64,000 nt of DNA from an uncultured bacterium (GCA_905216095.1 CAJMSQ010000008.1:1-64000); one strand, 5' to 3'. Shown: positions 15,789 to 24,884, counted from the first letter of the stretch. The notes: generated from the sequence alone by a model not told the origin. Translations and numbers: made by a program.

Positions 15789-15876
15789 GTAGGGACGCGA
15801 TTCATCGCGTCCACAAGGGACATTGGAGATTTTATTCGATGTATATCCCGGCGGACGCGATGAATCGCGTCCCTAC
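15789..15876. repeat. Pair of inverted REP-like palindromes
   Basis: A 24-bp sequence at 15789-15812 (GTAGGGACGCGATTCATCGC...) returns as its exact reverse complement at 15853-15876, 40 bp apart. Each arm is itself nearly palindromic around ATTCAT/ATGAAT, so it can fold alone or as a large cruciform. The layout is that of REP doublets. No protein is encoded. Confidence 0.8.
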
Positions 15877-15913
15877 GTGCGGGTGGTCCGTTACAACGTG
15901 CGACAATGATATT

Positions 15914-16173
15914 GCGATTTTAACACAATTTGCTTTCGGGCCGAAAATGTATTATCTTTGCAGTGCTAAAGTGCGGGGACGGTGTGAAACCGTCCCTTTT
16001 TTCGTGCTCGAAGGCCCGTTTCAGGGAGATACTGTCCCTGTGACGGGATTTTTTAGATGCCTTGTAGTTTTTCGCAGAAGCCATGTAGGCATTTCCGGCC
16101 CTGCATGTAGGCAAAACTACAAGGCATGTACGTTGTCCGGAATGTGCATGAAAGTTAAAAATGTTAATGTCGG
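15914..16173 (+). repeat. Promoter-terminator repeat element, copy 1
   Basis: One of four related 255-260-bp intergenic elements. In order it holds: a perfect promoter (TTTG 15929-15932, 20-nt spacer, TATCTTTG 15953-15960), then about 15 nt later a hairpin GGGACGG/CCGTCCC followed by six T. A second hairpin follows (CCCGTTTCAGGGA with TCCCTGTGACGGG) and six T. After that comes a 15-bp inverted repeat (16057-16071 with 16113-16127) enclosing two CATGTAGG motifs. It closes with GTTAAAAATGTTAATGTCGG. A transcript from this promoter would be about 40-50 nt if it stops at the first terminator. Confidence 0.85.
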
Positions 16174-16352
16174 ACACGGGGCTTTGTGTGGATGTCGGGA
16201 TGGACAAACAGGGGCCGCTCGGATCGGTTCGGGGCAGATGCTTTCTTTTGTCCGGTAAATGGATTTTTAAGTCCGTTTGCGTAAATTTTTATAAAAATAT
16301 AACAATTGGTGAATAGGTGAAAAGATGCACAAAATGTTATATTTTGTGCAAT

Positions 16353-16362
16353 GGGGGGGGGG
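16353..16362. repeat. G10 homopolymer tract upstream of the fimbrial operon
   Basis: Ten consecutive G followed by TAATTTTTAAC. It lies about 105 bp upstream of the -33 element of the fimbrial promoter. The same G-run-TAA context is seen at 506-513 and 52874-52881. Length variation by slippage is likely; an effect on transcription is speculative. Confidence 0.6.
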
Positions 16363-16466
16363 TAATTTTTAACATTTTGGAAGACAAAATGAAATTTTTG
16401 AGCCTTTTGTTATCTTCTTGATATATAGATAATCCCTGTTTTTAGGATGAAAAAGTAAAGAAAAAG

Positions 16467-16498
16467 TTTGGCTGAGGTGTCAAAGTGTCGTACATTTG
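16467..16498 (+). promoter_or_regulatory. Promoter of the fimbrial operon
   Basis: TTTG at 16467-16470, a 20-nt spacer and TACATTTG at 16491-16498: perfect consensus. It leaves a 5' leader of about 150 nt before the DUF3575 gene. Confidence 0.88.
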
Positions 16499-16654
16499 TA
16501 TTTTATATATGACCGGAAGGTTTATATAGGTGAGTGAAAAAATGTAAAAAGTGACAAAACGGAAGAATGCCGGGAGCGGCTGTTCCGGATGCTCCTTTTC
16601 GTGGGCAACTTTTGACAATGTAGTACAAGCCTGTGGCTTCAGTTGTTAAAGTAG

Positions 16655-17260
16655 ATGAAAGATAATAGCGATTTGCAGATAACTGCATTTGCATGGCAGA
16701 GGCGCGTTTTCTTCTGGCTGTTTCTGTCCTGCCTGTTTCTGTCCGTCCGCGCCCAGCAGGTGGCTTTGAAGACCAACCTGCTGTACGATGCGACCCTGAC
16801 ACCCAATCTCGGTGTCGAGTTGGGCGTGTCCCGTCGCGGTACGGTGCAGCTGTTTTACGGTTTCAACCCCTGGAAGTTTTCGGAGACGAAGCAGACGCGC
16901 CACTGGGTGCTGATGCCCGAGTACCGTTTCTGGACCTGTCAGCGGTTCAACGGTCACTTTTTCGGTGTTCACGCCATGGGCGGCCAGTTCAACGTGGCCG
17001 GTGTCAAGTTGCCCTTCGGTCTGTTCGACGAACTGCGGGACCGCCGCTACGAGGGCCGTTTCATCGGTGGCGGCGTCACCTACGGCTATCAGTGGATACT
17101 GTCCCGCCACTGGAACTTCGAGGCCTCGGTGGGCGTGGGCTACGACTACATTAAATATAAAGAGTTCGGCTGCGGCACTTGCGGCCCGAAACACGCGGAC
17201 AGGCACCGCCACTATTTCGGTCCCACAAAGGCTGCGCTCAGTCTGTCCTATATCTTTTGA
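16655..17260 (+). CDS. DUF3575 outer-membrane-like protein of the fimbrial operon
   Basis: 201 residues with an N-terminal hydrophobic segment (VFFWLFLSCLFLSVRAQQ) preceded by a basic stretch. The mature part begins VALKTNLLYDATLTPNLGVELG, the signature of DUF3575, a predicted small beta-barrel. Alternating aromatic strands and a C-terminal Phe (LSLSYIF) support an outer membrane barrel. It is the first gene of the operon, 21 nt before the DUF3868 gene. In Bacteroidales this pair regularly precedes Mfa-type fimbrillin genes, so it probably serves assembly or anchoring. A CGTCG-like Cys pair near residue 175 is unusual for a barrel. Confidence 0.83.
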   Translation: MKDNSDLQITAFAWQRRVFFWLFLSCLFLSVRAQQVALKTNLLYDATLTPNLGVELGVSRRGTVQLFYGFNPWKFSETKQTRHWVLMPEYRFWTCQRFNGHFFGVHAMGGQFNVAGVKLPFGLFDELRDRRYEGRFIGGGVTYGYQWILSRHWNFEASVGVGYDYIKYKEFGCGTCGPKHADRHRHYFGPTKAALSLSYIF

Positions 17261-17281
17261 CCTTTCAAACTACCGGAGATT

Positions 17282-18733
17282 ATGAGAACCCATATCCGCC
17301 ACACCTTATTATATATAATGTGCGCCGTCCTGCTGACGATGGCCGCCATGCCGCATACCCTCCGTGCCCAGGAAGCCGTCCGGACGTCCGGCGGGCTTGT
17401 GCTGAACAATGTGACCGCCGAACGTGCCGGCGACTTCCTGCTTGTGGGCATGGACCTGTGTTTCGATGGCGTCGATGTGCCGTCCAACCGCATGTTGGCC
17501 TATAGTCCCGTCGTGCGGGGCCGCAACGGCGAGTCCGTGGTGCTGCCTGCCGTGCTGCTCACAGGGCGCCGCCAGCACTATGTCTATCTGCGCGAGGGCA
17601 GTGCCGCCTATCCCGACGCCCGCGAGGTGCGCCGCGATAACGGTCGTCCGCAGACCGAACATTACACCCACAGCATACCGTTCGAACAGTGGATGGCTCA
17701 CGCCACCGTAAGCCTCATCGAGGATTCGTGCGGCTGCGGGCTCAGCCTCGCTTCGCGCGTGGACGACGTGCTGCGCCTGCACGGCCGGCCGCGTACCCCC
17801 GTATGCGCCTACATCGTCCCCGTTCCGGCCGAGGTGAAAGCCTATGCCATAGAGGGCCGGGCCTATCTTGACTTCCCTGTGAACCGCACCGAGATTCATC
17901 CCGACTATCGCCGCAATCCGCAGGAGCTGCTCAAGATTGTGGAAAGCATCGACCGCGTGCGCAATGACAGCAATGCCGTCATCAAGGCCGTAGCCATTCA
18001 CGGCTATGCCTCGCCCGAGGGTACGTATGCCAACAACGAGCGGCTCTCGAAAGGCCGTGCCGCCGCGCTGCGCGACTATGTGAGCAACCTTTACCGCTTC
18101 GGCGACGACGTCAGGTTCAGCATAGACAATACGCCCGAGGACTGGGCGGGGCTGGACAGCCTGGTGGCGCGGAGCAACCTCGGCATGAAGGACGAACTGC
18201 TGGCGCTCATCCGCTCCGGCATGGAACCTGACGAACGGGAGGAGGAGATAAAGCGGCGCTGGCCCGAGGCCTACCGCTTCATGCTCGGTACGTGGTATCC
18301 CGCGTTGCGGCGCTCCGACTACACTGTCAGCTACGAGGTGAAACCTTTTACCACACCCGAGAGCGCGAAACGCATCTATCTGGAAAAACCGGAACAGTTG
18401 TCGCTCAACGAACTCTATATGGTGGCCGGCACGTACCCGACGGGCAGCGACTCGTGGGCCGGCGTGTTCGAGACGGCGGTGCGGCTCTATCCCGACAGCC
18501 CGACGGCCAACCTCAACGTGGCCAACGTGGCCATCGCCAACAACGACCTTGACACCGCCGAACGCCATCTGGCGCTGGCCGGACAGACACCGCAGGCCGT
18601 CCACGCCCGGGGCATCGTGGCCCTGTTGCGCGGAGACTACGCCGAGGCGCGCCGACTGCTCGAGGAGGCCCGCGGGGCGGGAGTGCCCGAGGCCGAAGAA
18701 AACCTTCGCATCCTCGGGGAAGTGGAGGACTGA
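17282..18733 (+). CDS. DUF3868 protein with OmpA-like and TPR regions
   Basis: 483 residues with a signal peptide (ending HTLRAQ). Residues about 30-120 form a DUF3868 domain (LVLNNVTAERAGDFLLVGMDL). About 190-330 is OmpA-like: IKAVAIHGYASPEGTYANNERLSKGRAAALRDYV, the fold that binds peptidoglycan. The C-terminal 120 residues contain TPR-like helices (SPTANLNVANVAIANNDLDTAERHLALAG). A bridge between the outer membrane and the cell wall that supports the fimbria is a reasonable inference. It lies between DUF3575 and the major fimbrillin, 110 nt before the latter. Confidence 0.83.
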   Translation: MRTHIRHTLLYIMCAVLLTMAAMPHTLRAQEAVRTSGGLVLNNVTAERAGDFLLVGMDLCFDGVDVPSNRMLAYSPVVRGRNGESVVLPAVLLTGRRQHYVYLREGSAAYPDAREVRRDNGRPQTEHYTHSIPFEQWMAHATVSLIEDSCGCGLSLASRVDDVLRLHGRPRTPVCAYIVPVPAEVKAYAIEGRAYLDFPVNRTEIHPDYRRNPQELLKIVESIDRVRNDSNAVIKAVAIHGYASPEGTYANNERLSKGRAAALRDYVSNLYRFGDDVRFSIDNTPEDWAGLDSLVARSNLGMKDELLALIRSGMEPDEREEEIKRRWPEAYRFMLGTWYPALRRSDYTVSYEVKPFTTPESAKRIYLEKPEQLSLNELYMVAGTYPTGSDSWAGVFETAVRLYPDSPTANLNVANVAIANNDLDTAERHLALAGQTPQAVHARGIVALLRGDYAEARRLLEEARGAGVPEAEENLRILGEVED

Positions 18734-18843
18734 CCGGGAACAACCGCATCCGTGCGTGCATCCGCGTTTCCGCACCGGGAACGTCGTCACGGCGGACACG
18801 GGAAAACGAAATAAAATTTATTCACCCAATAATTCTTTTAAGT

Positions 18844-20541
18844 ATGAAAAAAACAAGAATGTTAGTATGGGGACTCGCCACGCTGCTGCTGGGCGCATGT
18901 TCCTCCGACGACCTTGTCACTGACGACGGGGGAGGCAAGGGTAACGGACAGGAAGGCAAAGCCTTGGTTGCGATGAAAATCTCCATACCGGTATCCGGCG
19001 CCGGCATGGCCGGTCGTGCCGATTCGTATGTGGACGGCGAAAGTTATGAGTTTGCCGTGAAAAACATGTCGGTACTGATTTTCGACAAGAATACCAAGAA
19101 GCTGGAGCGCATCTATTCCACACTCGACAATTCCTTGGCCGAGCCTTCGTGGACCACGGATGCTTCCAACGCGCAAATAACGCAGACGGCTAAACTTCCG
19201 GCCTGCGCGGTGGAGAACACCCAGCCGAAGGATTTGTTCATTGTCCTCAACAGCAGGAACATCGAAGCTTTGAAAGGTATCGTGGCCGAGGAAGACGTGG
19301 AAAACTATGTCCTGACCGACGATGCAGCCTTGTATGCTTCGAAGGAAGCAACCGGTACCGGTTTTCTGATGTGCAATGCCGCTTTGTGGAAATCGGGGAC
19401 CGGTGGCGGCGTGCAGACTTTTGTTTCGGTGGAACCGCAAGAGACCAGAGAGGCCGCCGAGGATGAAAGTCATCGTGCGAACATCTATGTGGAGCGTCTG
19501 GTGGGCAAGGTTTCCCTGACACATGCTAACACGGGTGCGTGGAACGCTTGGAAGTACACCGTGCCTGAGGATGGTTCTTCCGCGTCGGCCGGTGCGGAGA
19601 TTACCATGCTGGACTACATACTCGACGTGACCAACAAGAGCAGTTACCTGTTGCACCGTGTTGATGAGGCGGCAGGTTGGTTCACCGATACCTATAAGTA
19701 TAAGAACGATCAGAACAGGTTCTACGGTCCGGCTCCCATAGAGGACGACCTGTACCGCATCAATTACGCCGTAGACCCCAATTACGATAAGTTTGCTACC
19801 TCCGATTTCACGGTAAACTCTACATTCCCCGAGACAGGTGTAGGGCTTGCCAACCCTTCCTATTGTTATGAGAATACGTTCGACGTGAAGAATCAGCGTC
19901 GTAACCGCACCACGCGCGTCCTGCTCAAGGCCAACTTCAAACCGAAAGGCTTTAGTGAGAATGAGACCTGGTTTACCATCGGTCCTTCCGACGTACCTCT
20001 TCATGCTGAAGCGGCAAAGACACGTATAGAGAACGCCGTGAAGGCCCTCGCAGATGTAGGCGAGGATGCGACTATTACCGTGGACATTGCTAAAATGTCC
20101 GGTGAAAACGATTTCGACGATAATGTGAAAATCGACGGTGTGAATCTTTCGGACACCCAAAAGACTGCTTTGCAGACCGCTCTCGGCGATGTAAAGGCCT
20201 ACAAGAACGGCATTTGCTACTATGTGGTACGCGTGAAACATTTCGGCGACGCTGAAACGCCCTGGGGTAGTGACGATGCACCTGGAATAGGCTCTCCCGA
20301 GACCAAATATTGGGCCTATGGCAGCGAGCGCCCCGATGAAAACGAGAACAAATACTATCTGGGCCGTTATGGCATCGTCCGCAACAACTGGTATGAGCTG
20401 AGCCTGAACAAGGTCAGCGCACCCGGTTCGTGCCAGGTGCTCACACTGGAAAGCACCATCGACGATGAGCACAACTATTATATAGATGCTTCCGTGAAGA
20501 TCCTTTCCTGGAAAAAGCGCAAGCAGGATGTGAACCTCTGA
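18844..20541 (+). CDS. Mfa1-family major fimbrillin, lipoprotein precursor
   Basis: 565 residues with a lipoprotein signal peptide (LLLGACSSDD, lipidated Cys at residue 19). The N-terminal strand region (ALVAMKISIPVSG, then SYEFAVKNMSVLIFDKNTKKLERIY) and C-terminal GIVRNNWYELSLNKV with VKILSWKKRKQDVNL are typical of Mfa1/FimA shaft subunits. In this family the precursor is lipidated, moved to the outer membrane, cut by an Arg-specific protease and polymerised by donor-strand exchange with its C-terminal strand. As the first structural subunit, followed by a hairpin that could damp downstream expression, it is likely the shaft. No sequence comparison was possible to name a subtype. Confidence 0.88.
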   Translation: MKKTRMLVWGLATLLLGACSSDDLVTDDGGGKGNGQEGKALVAMKISIPVSGAGMAGRADSYVDGESYEFAVKNMSVLIFDKNTKKLERIYSTLDNSLAEPSWTTDASNAQITQTAKLPACAVENTQPKDLFIVLNSRNIEALKGIVAEEDVENYVLTDDAALYASKEATGTGFLMCNAALWKSGTGGGVQTFVSVEPQETREAAEDESHRANIYVERLVGKVSLTHANTGAWNAWKYTVPEDGSSASAGAEITMLDYILDVTNKSSYLLHRVDEAAGWFTDTYKYKNDQNRFYGPAPIEDDLYRINYAVDPNYDKFATSDFTVNSTFPETGVGLANPSYCYENTFDVKNQRRNRTTRVLLKANFKPKGFSENETWFTIGPSDVPLHAEAAKTRIENAVKALADVGEDATITVDIAKMSGENDFDDNVKIDGVNLSDTQKTALQTALGDVKAYKNGICYYVVRVKHFGDAETPWGSDDAPGIGSPETKYWAYGSERPDENENKYYLGRYGIVRNNWYELSLNKVSAPGSCQVLTLESTIDDEHNYYIDASVKILSWKKRKQDVNL

Positions 20542-20604
20542 AACATTGGACGGAAATTCCGGAACCGTCCCGGCGTACCTGCTCCGTGCAGGCCGCCGGG
20601 CGTA

Positions 20605-20625
20605 CCGGACGTCCCGTCCGGATTT
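20605..20625 (+). terminator. Hairpin after the major fimbrillin gene
   Basis: CCGGACG at 20605-20611 pairs with CGTCCGG at 20615-20621 over a 3-nt loop, followed by ATTTTG. A short, moderately strong terminator inside the operon would let the shaft subunit be made in excess over the anchor and tip genes. Confidence 0.55.
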
Positions 20626-20668
20626 TGACCACTTGAAAACGTAACTTAAAAAGTATATCCGAATTCGT

Positions 20669-21799
20669 ATGAACCGGCTGAAAAATCTTTTCCTCCTATT
20701 GGCGGGCGTCGTGATGCTTGCCTCCTGCTCGATGATGGAGACCGACAGGTCCGGATGCCCGGGCGGGGTCTACGTGAAGTTCGTCTACGACTACAACGTG
20801 CAGCGGGCCGACATGCGCAAGGACCATGTAGGAGGAATTACGGTCTATGTGTTCGACGAATCCGACCGCCTGGTCATGCGCCGCGACGTGGAGAACGAGG
20901 GCGACCGCGCACCCCTGCGCTCGTATGACTATGCCATGCACTTCAACCCCGGAGAATTGCCTGCGGGACGCTATCGTCTCGTGGCCGTGGCCCAGCAGAA
21001 AGGCTATGAGGCCGCATTGGCTACGCCCGGGGCCAAGTTCCGCCGCACCGACCTGCAACCCGGAGACGCGCGCGACGGACTGAGAATCAGGCTGGACCGC
21101 GGTACAGCCGCCGACATCCCGGACGCTATTGCCGGAACTCCCGACGGTGACGGCGAAGCCCGACCCGTGAGCGCCGAAGCACCGCTCGACACGCTCTGGA
21201 CGGGTACTACCGTCAATCCCGACCGCACTGCCGACGAACAAGGCGAGGCCTACATCGAGGTACGCGACGAACTGCCGACGTATGCCACCGTCTATCTGGT
21301 GCGCGACACCAAACATATTCACGTCGAGATGCGGCAGCTGGAAGAGCCTGCCGACATTTCCGACACCGACTTTGCCGTGACCGTCACGGCCGGAAACGGC
21401 CTGCTGGACGGCGACAATACGCTTCTCGACGACGAGAAGCTGGTCTATTCCCCCTATCACGCCTGGACGCTCGACAGCGAGGGCGGGTACAGGATGGCAC
21501 ATTACGACCTGAACTGCTCGCGTCTGACGTTCGACGACGAACGCGCCGCAGGCAACGCGCGACTGCGCATTTATGACAAGAAAAACCGGAGGGACGTGGT
21601 CGTGGCCGACCTGCCGCGATGGCTCATCGAGGGCCGCATCACTCCCGAATACAGATATGGCGCACAGGAATACCTGGACCGGCAGTACGACTACCGCATC
21701 GAGGTCGTCCTGCGCGGCGCCACATGGCACGAGGTGTATATCCACGTGCAACTGAACATGTTGAACTGGGCAAAACGCATCCAGAACGTGGACCTGTAA
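20669..21799 (+). CDS. FimB/Mfa2-family fimbrial anchor subunit
   Basis: 376 residues with a lipoprotein signal (VVMLASCSMMETDRSGCPGG, Cys20). The family hallmark VYVKFVYDYNVQRADMRKDHVGGITVYVFDE follows. The C-terminus HVQLNMLNWAKRIQNVDL mimics a fimbrillin donor strand. Mfa2/FimB proteins stay at the outer membrane, anchor the fimbria and limit its length. Placement directly after the Mfa1-type gene matches the canonical order. Confidence 0.9.
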   Translation: MNRLKNLFLLLAGVVMLASCSMMETDRSGCPGGVYVKFVYDYNVQRADMRKDHVGGITVYVFDESDRLVMRRDVENEGDRAPLRSYDYAMHFNPGELPAGRYRLVAVAQQKGYEAALATPGAKFRRTDLQPGDARDGLRIRLDRGTAADIPDAIAGTPDGDGEARPVSAEAPLDTLWTGTTVNPDRTADEQGEAYIEVRDELPTYATVYLVRDTKHIHVEMRQLEEPADISDTDFAVTVTAGNGLLDGDNTLLDDEKLVYSPYHAWTLDSEGGYRMAHYDLNCSRLTFDDERAAGNARLRIYDKKNRRDVVVADLPRWLIEGRITPEYRYGAQEYLDRQYDYRIEVVLRGATWHEVYIHVQLNMLNWAKRIQNVDL

Positions 21800-21841
21800 G
21801 GCCGCGTGCGTATAATTTGTACTGCTGAAAACGACCGAACC

Positions 21842-23443
21842 GTGAGAAAAACGTTACAGAACAGCATCCTCTGCCTCGTCACCCTGCTTTTGCCGGCAGG
21901 CTGCCACGAGGACGAATGGCCCGCCGCCGACAACGGCAACGGGGCCGGCGATGCGGGTTCGTACGTCACCCTGCGCATCGGACTTGCCCCGAAAGGCAGG
22001 AGTGCCGGGCCCGCCAACGGGGAGGACGGAGACGGGGAAGAGCAGGGCATCAACAACGAAAACAATGTCTACGACCTGACGATGTTCGTCTATACCTCTG
22101 CCTCGGACCGCGGGGCCAATGATGATGCCGGCATTCCCGTGCAGACGGCCTATTATCTGAAGAATATCGACTTCAGACCCGCGGCGGGCAGTTCCGAGCC
22201 CTTTGTCTACCGCTCGCCGGTGCTGCGGGTCGGAACACTGCTGGAGGAGAAGTCGCGCGTTATCGTGGCCTGCAACATGGGAGACCTGACCCACTTGCAC
22301 ACGCTCGGAGAGATACGCGACTATGCCGTGGCACATCCGTGGACCGAAGGGGCGGGCATTGCCGGCTTCGACCGTTTCACGATGGCTTCCGAGGACGAAG
22401 CCGCCCTCACCCTGCGCGACGGTATGGGTAACCGGCTGGGGTATGACGAGGACAAGCCCGTCGAAATCGACCTGAACGTGGAACGCACCGCCGCACGCAT
22501 CGACTTTTGCACCAATGACGGGGCTGCGGATGACGACCAACTGTTCCGCTATGCCGTGCGTGCCACTCCCGACGCTGCGGCTACGGGCGAGTTCCACCTG
22601 ACCCACGTGCGGCCCGTCAATGTGATGCAACAACCTTCGCGCCTGCTCAAGGCCACGGCCGACGACCCCGTGGCGGGTGTCCTTACCTACTACGGCCGCG
22701 AGACGGTGGATGCGGAAGGCCACGCCGACAACTATGTGGTGGAGCCTACCACGCCGCTCAAGACGGAGCAGAACCGTGTCGATGCCGGCCTGCTCGGCAG
22801 CTGGTTCGGCGTGACCGCCGCTGCCGGGGAGACGAAGCCCGGCTTCTTCGCGACGGACTATGCGGTTGCGGGAAAGAAACTGCGCACCACGAACGAGGAC
22901 GGCCGCGCCGTGAAATCATACATCGTGGGCTATGCCCGCGAGAATACCCTGCCCGCCGATGCCGTCTGTGCGGAATATGTCACCGGGCTGGCGCTCAGGG
23001 GGACGTATCGCCCGCTGACGGTTTATTCCGCCTGTGATGCCGACGGCAACCTGATGCAGAACACCGCCTTTGCCGAAGGCATGACGTTCTGGCGTTGTCT
23101 GAAGGTGACGGAAACTCCCGTCGAGGCCGATGCCCTCTATTTTTCGAACGAGGCTGCCGCCGAAGCGTACCGCAAGGCCCATCCCGAGTCCATCTGGCAC
23201 ATCACGAAGTACGACGGAGGTGTCTGCTACTACAACGTATGGATAAGACACGCCAACGACGATGCCCCGTCAGACGGGCCTATGGAGTACGGAATCGTGC
23301 GTAACAATATCTACCGCGTGTCCATCTCCACGCTGACGGGTCCCGGAACGCCGCAACCCGATCCCCGCGGGCCGAACGGCATCCATTCCGTCATATATGT
23401 GAAGAAGTGGCTGCTGCGGCAAGAGCAGGAACTCGTCATGTAG
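21842..23443 (+). CDS. Fimbrillin-family accessory or tip subunit, lipoprotein
   Basis: 533 residues starting with GTG at 21842, because this gives a lipoprotein signal (VRKTLQNSILCLVTLLLPAGCHEDEW); an ATG at 21806 would put 12 polar residues ahead of it. The body repeats the fimbrillin plan: VTLRIGLAP, DLTMFVYT, VIVACNMGDL, VNVMQQPSRLL, YYNVWIRH, GIVRNNIYRVSI. The end, VIYVKKWLLRQEQELVM, resembles the terminal strand. A minor subunit such as Mfa3 or a tip-linked adaptor is inferred. Confidence 0.8.
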   Translation: MRKTLQNSILCLVTLLLPAGCHEDEWPAADNGNGAGDAGSYVTLRIGLAPKGRSAGPANGEDGDGEEQGINNENNVYDLTMFVYTSASDRGANDDAGIPVQTAYYLKNIDFRPAAGSSEPFVYRSPVLRVGTLLEEKSRVIVACNMGDLTHLHTLGEIRDYAVAHPWTEGAGIAGFDRFTMASEDEAALTLRDGMGNRLGYDEDKPVEIDLNVERTAARIDFCTNDGAADDDQLFRYAVRATPDAAATGEFHLTHVRPVNVMQQPSRLLKATADDPVAGVLTYYGRETVDAEGHADNYVVEPTTPLKTEQNRVDAGLLGSWFGVTAAAGETKPGFFATDYAVAGKKLRTTNEDGRAVKSYIVGYARENTLPADAVCAEYVTGLALRGTYRPLTVYSACDADGNLMQNTAFAEGMTFWRCLKVTETPVEADALYFSNEAAAEAYRKAHPESIWHITKYDGGVCYYNVWIRHANDDAPSDGPMEYGIVRNNIYRVSISTLTGPGTPQPDPRGPNGIHSVIYVKKWLLRQEQELVM

Positions 23444-23517
23444 GTATGAACGGCCTGCGGGCAGAGAAGAACAATAAGAGAAAAATAAAAGGAAAAAACG
23501 TGTTGGATTTTACAGAC

Positions 23518-24870
23518 ATGAAGTTACGCTTCACCGGTACCGTGTCGGCCGCGGCCATGTGCCTGATGCCGCTTGCGACCTGCCTCCTGGCCGGTGCGCT
23601 TGCCGCGTCGTGTGCTGACGATGCCGGGGTGACGGCGCTCTATGACGGACTTGCGGGCCATATCGGTACACGTTCGCCCGGCGATGGCGGGGCTGCCGAA
23701 CTGATAGAGGATTATCGTATTTACTTTGTGGCGGAAGATGGCACGATAGCCGATGTGGTGGACGGCCGGGGTGCGCCTGCGGAGTCGCAGGAGTTCAGGG
23801 CGACGCTCAATCCCGGCACTTATCGCGCCTATGGCTTTGGAAACATCGCCCCGGACTATTGGGCCGACAACTATCCCGCGGCTGTGAAGGGCGCACCCAT
23901 GCCCGATCTGACCGATGCCGTATATTCCGGTCCGGAAGACCGCAAGATGGCCAACGGATACGCCGACGGGCTGCCGATTCCCATGTCCGGGCGCGGGCAG
24001 ACCGTGGTCGTGACGGGGCGGGAGAATCAAAATTTCGCCGTCGAGGTGGAAAGGATGCTGGGCGCCCTCGAATTTTCGGTCCGCAACGAGATGTCGTCCG
24101 ACATAACGGTCAGGAAAATCACCTTTGGTCCGCTGACCGGTGATGGACAAGCCATCTACCTGATGCGGACCACCGGCGACGGTGACGCACCCCGCCTGCC
24201 GGCTGACGTGTCGGCCACACAGCGTTACGAACATGACCTGGGTACGGCGGGCATCCCCGTGAAAATTGGTGCCACCGCCGAGAAAGCCGCTTCTTTCTAC
24301 GTCATGGAGTCCGACGCCAAGGCACATCCTTCGGGCCGTTTCGTCATTTCGGTCACGCTGCAACGCGACGGAAATGCCGCGGACGAGGAGCTGCGTTACA
24401 CCCTGACCGAGCAAATACGTTACATCAACCGCAACGACTACATCAGGATACCCCTCATGCTGACGGACTACGTGTTCGACGTCCCTGTATGGTTCTATCC
24501 GCCCATCGGAGGCTATCCTCCGGCCGAGATAGAGCAGAAGTCCGACGAGGAATTCTACTGTACGTTCCGCTCGGGTGGCGATTTCATCATGCGTCCCCGC
24601 GTCCGCTTCAGCCACAAAGGCGTGGACGAATGGATTCCCCTCAATGACCCGGAACAAGTCCAGGGCCGGCCGGAAATAGAAGTCAGCGGCGACGACATAT
24701 ACGTGGCCGGCGGCGAACCGTCCGTATCATCGACGGGCGAAATCATCGGCGTGCTTGACAATGACAAGCAGGGAACATCCGTTGTCACCTTTACCGTGCA
24801 CATCAGAAACGGCGCGGACGGTTCTATCGTGCGCGACCTGGTGCGTAAAATATATATCATCAAAACATAG
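23518..24870 (+). CDS. Fimbrial accessory lipoprotein (Mfa4-like position)
   Basis: 450 residues from the ATG at 23518, which yields a lipoprotein signal (CLLAGALAASCADDAG). An upstream ATG at 23446 directly after the previous stop would add a basic stretch. The N-terminal half shows fimbrillin-like strands (IEDYRIYFVAEDGT, YRAYGFGNIAPDY, FAVEVERMLGALEFSVRNE). The C-terminal 120 residues (GGDFIMRPRVRFSH and VTFTVHIRNG) look like a separate beta domain. It lies 14 nt before the giant gene and is surely cotranscribed. A connector between shaft and tip protein is inferred from position. Confidence 0.72.
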   Translation: MKLRFTGTVSAAAMCLMPLATCLLAGALAASCADDAGVTALYDGLAGHIGTRSPGDGGAAELIEDYRIYFVAEDGTIADVVDGRGAPAESQEFRATLNPGTYRAYGFGNIAPDYWADNYPAAVKGAPMPDLTDAVYSGPEDRKMANGYADGLPIPMSGRGQTVVVTGRENQNFAVEVERMLGALEFSVRNEMSSDITVRKITFGPLTGDGQAIYLMRTTGDGDAPRLPADVSATQRYEHDLGTAGIPVKIGATAEKAASFYVMESDAKAHPSGRFVISVTLQRDGNAADEELRYTLTEQIRYINRNDYIRIPLMLTDYVFDVPVWFYPPIGGYPPAEIEQKSDEEFYCTFRSGGDFIMRPRVRFSHKGVDEWIPLNDPEQVQGRPEIEVSGDDIYVAGGEPSVSSTGEIIGVLDNDKQGTSVVTFTVHIRNGADGSIVRDLVRKIYIIKT

Positions 24871-24884
24871 AACCATATACTGAT

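Noticed and set aside
15920-16084. 54-residue frame antisense to element copy 1 (start MASAKNYKASKKSRHRDS), with a similar frame in copy 3 (55571-55735)
   Set aside because: The frame is broken in copies 2 and 4, has no ribosome site, and runs through the terminator hairpin. The similarity follows from the DNA repeat, so an RNA or DNA element is more likely than a peptide.
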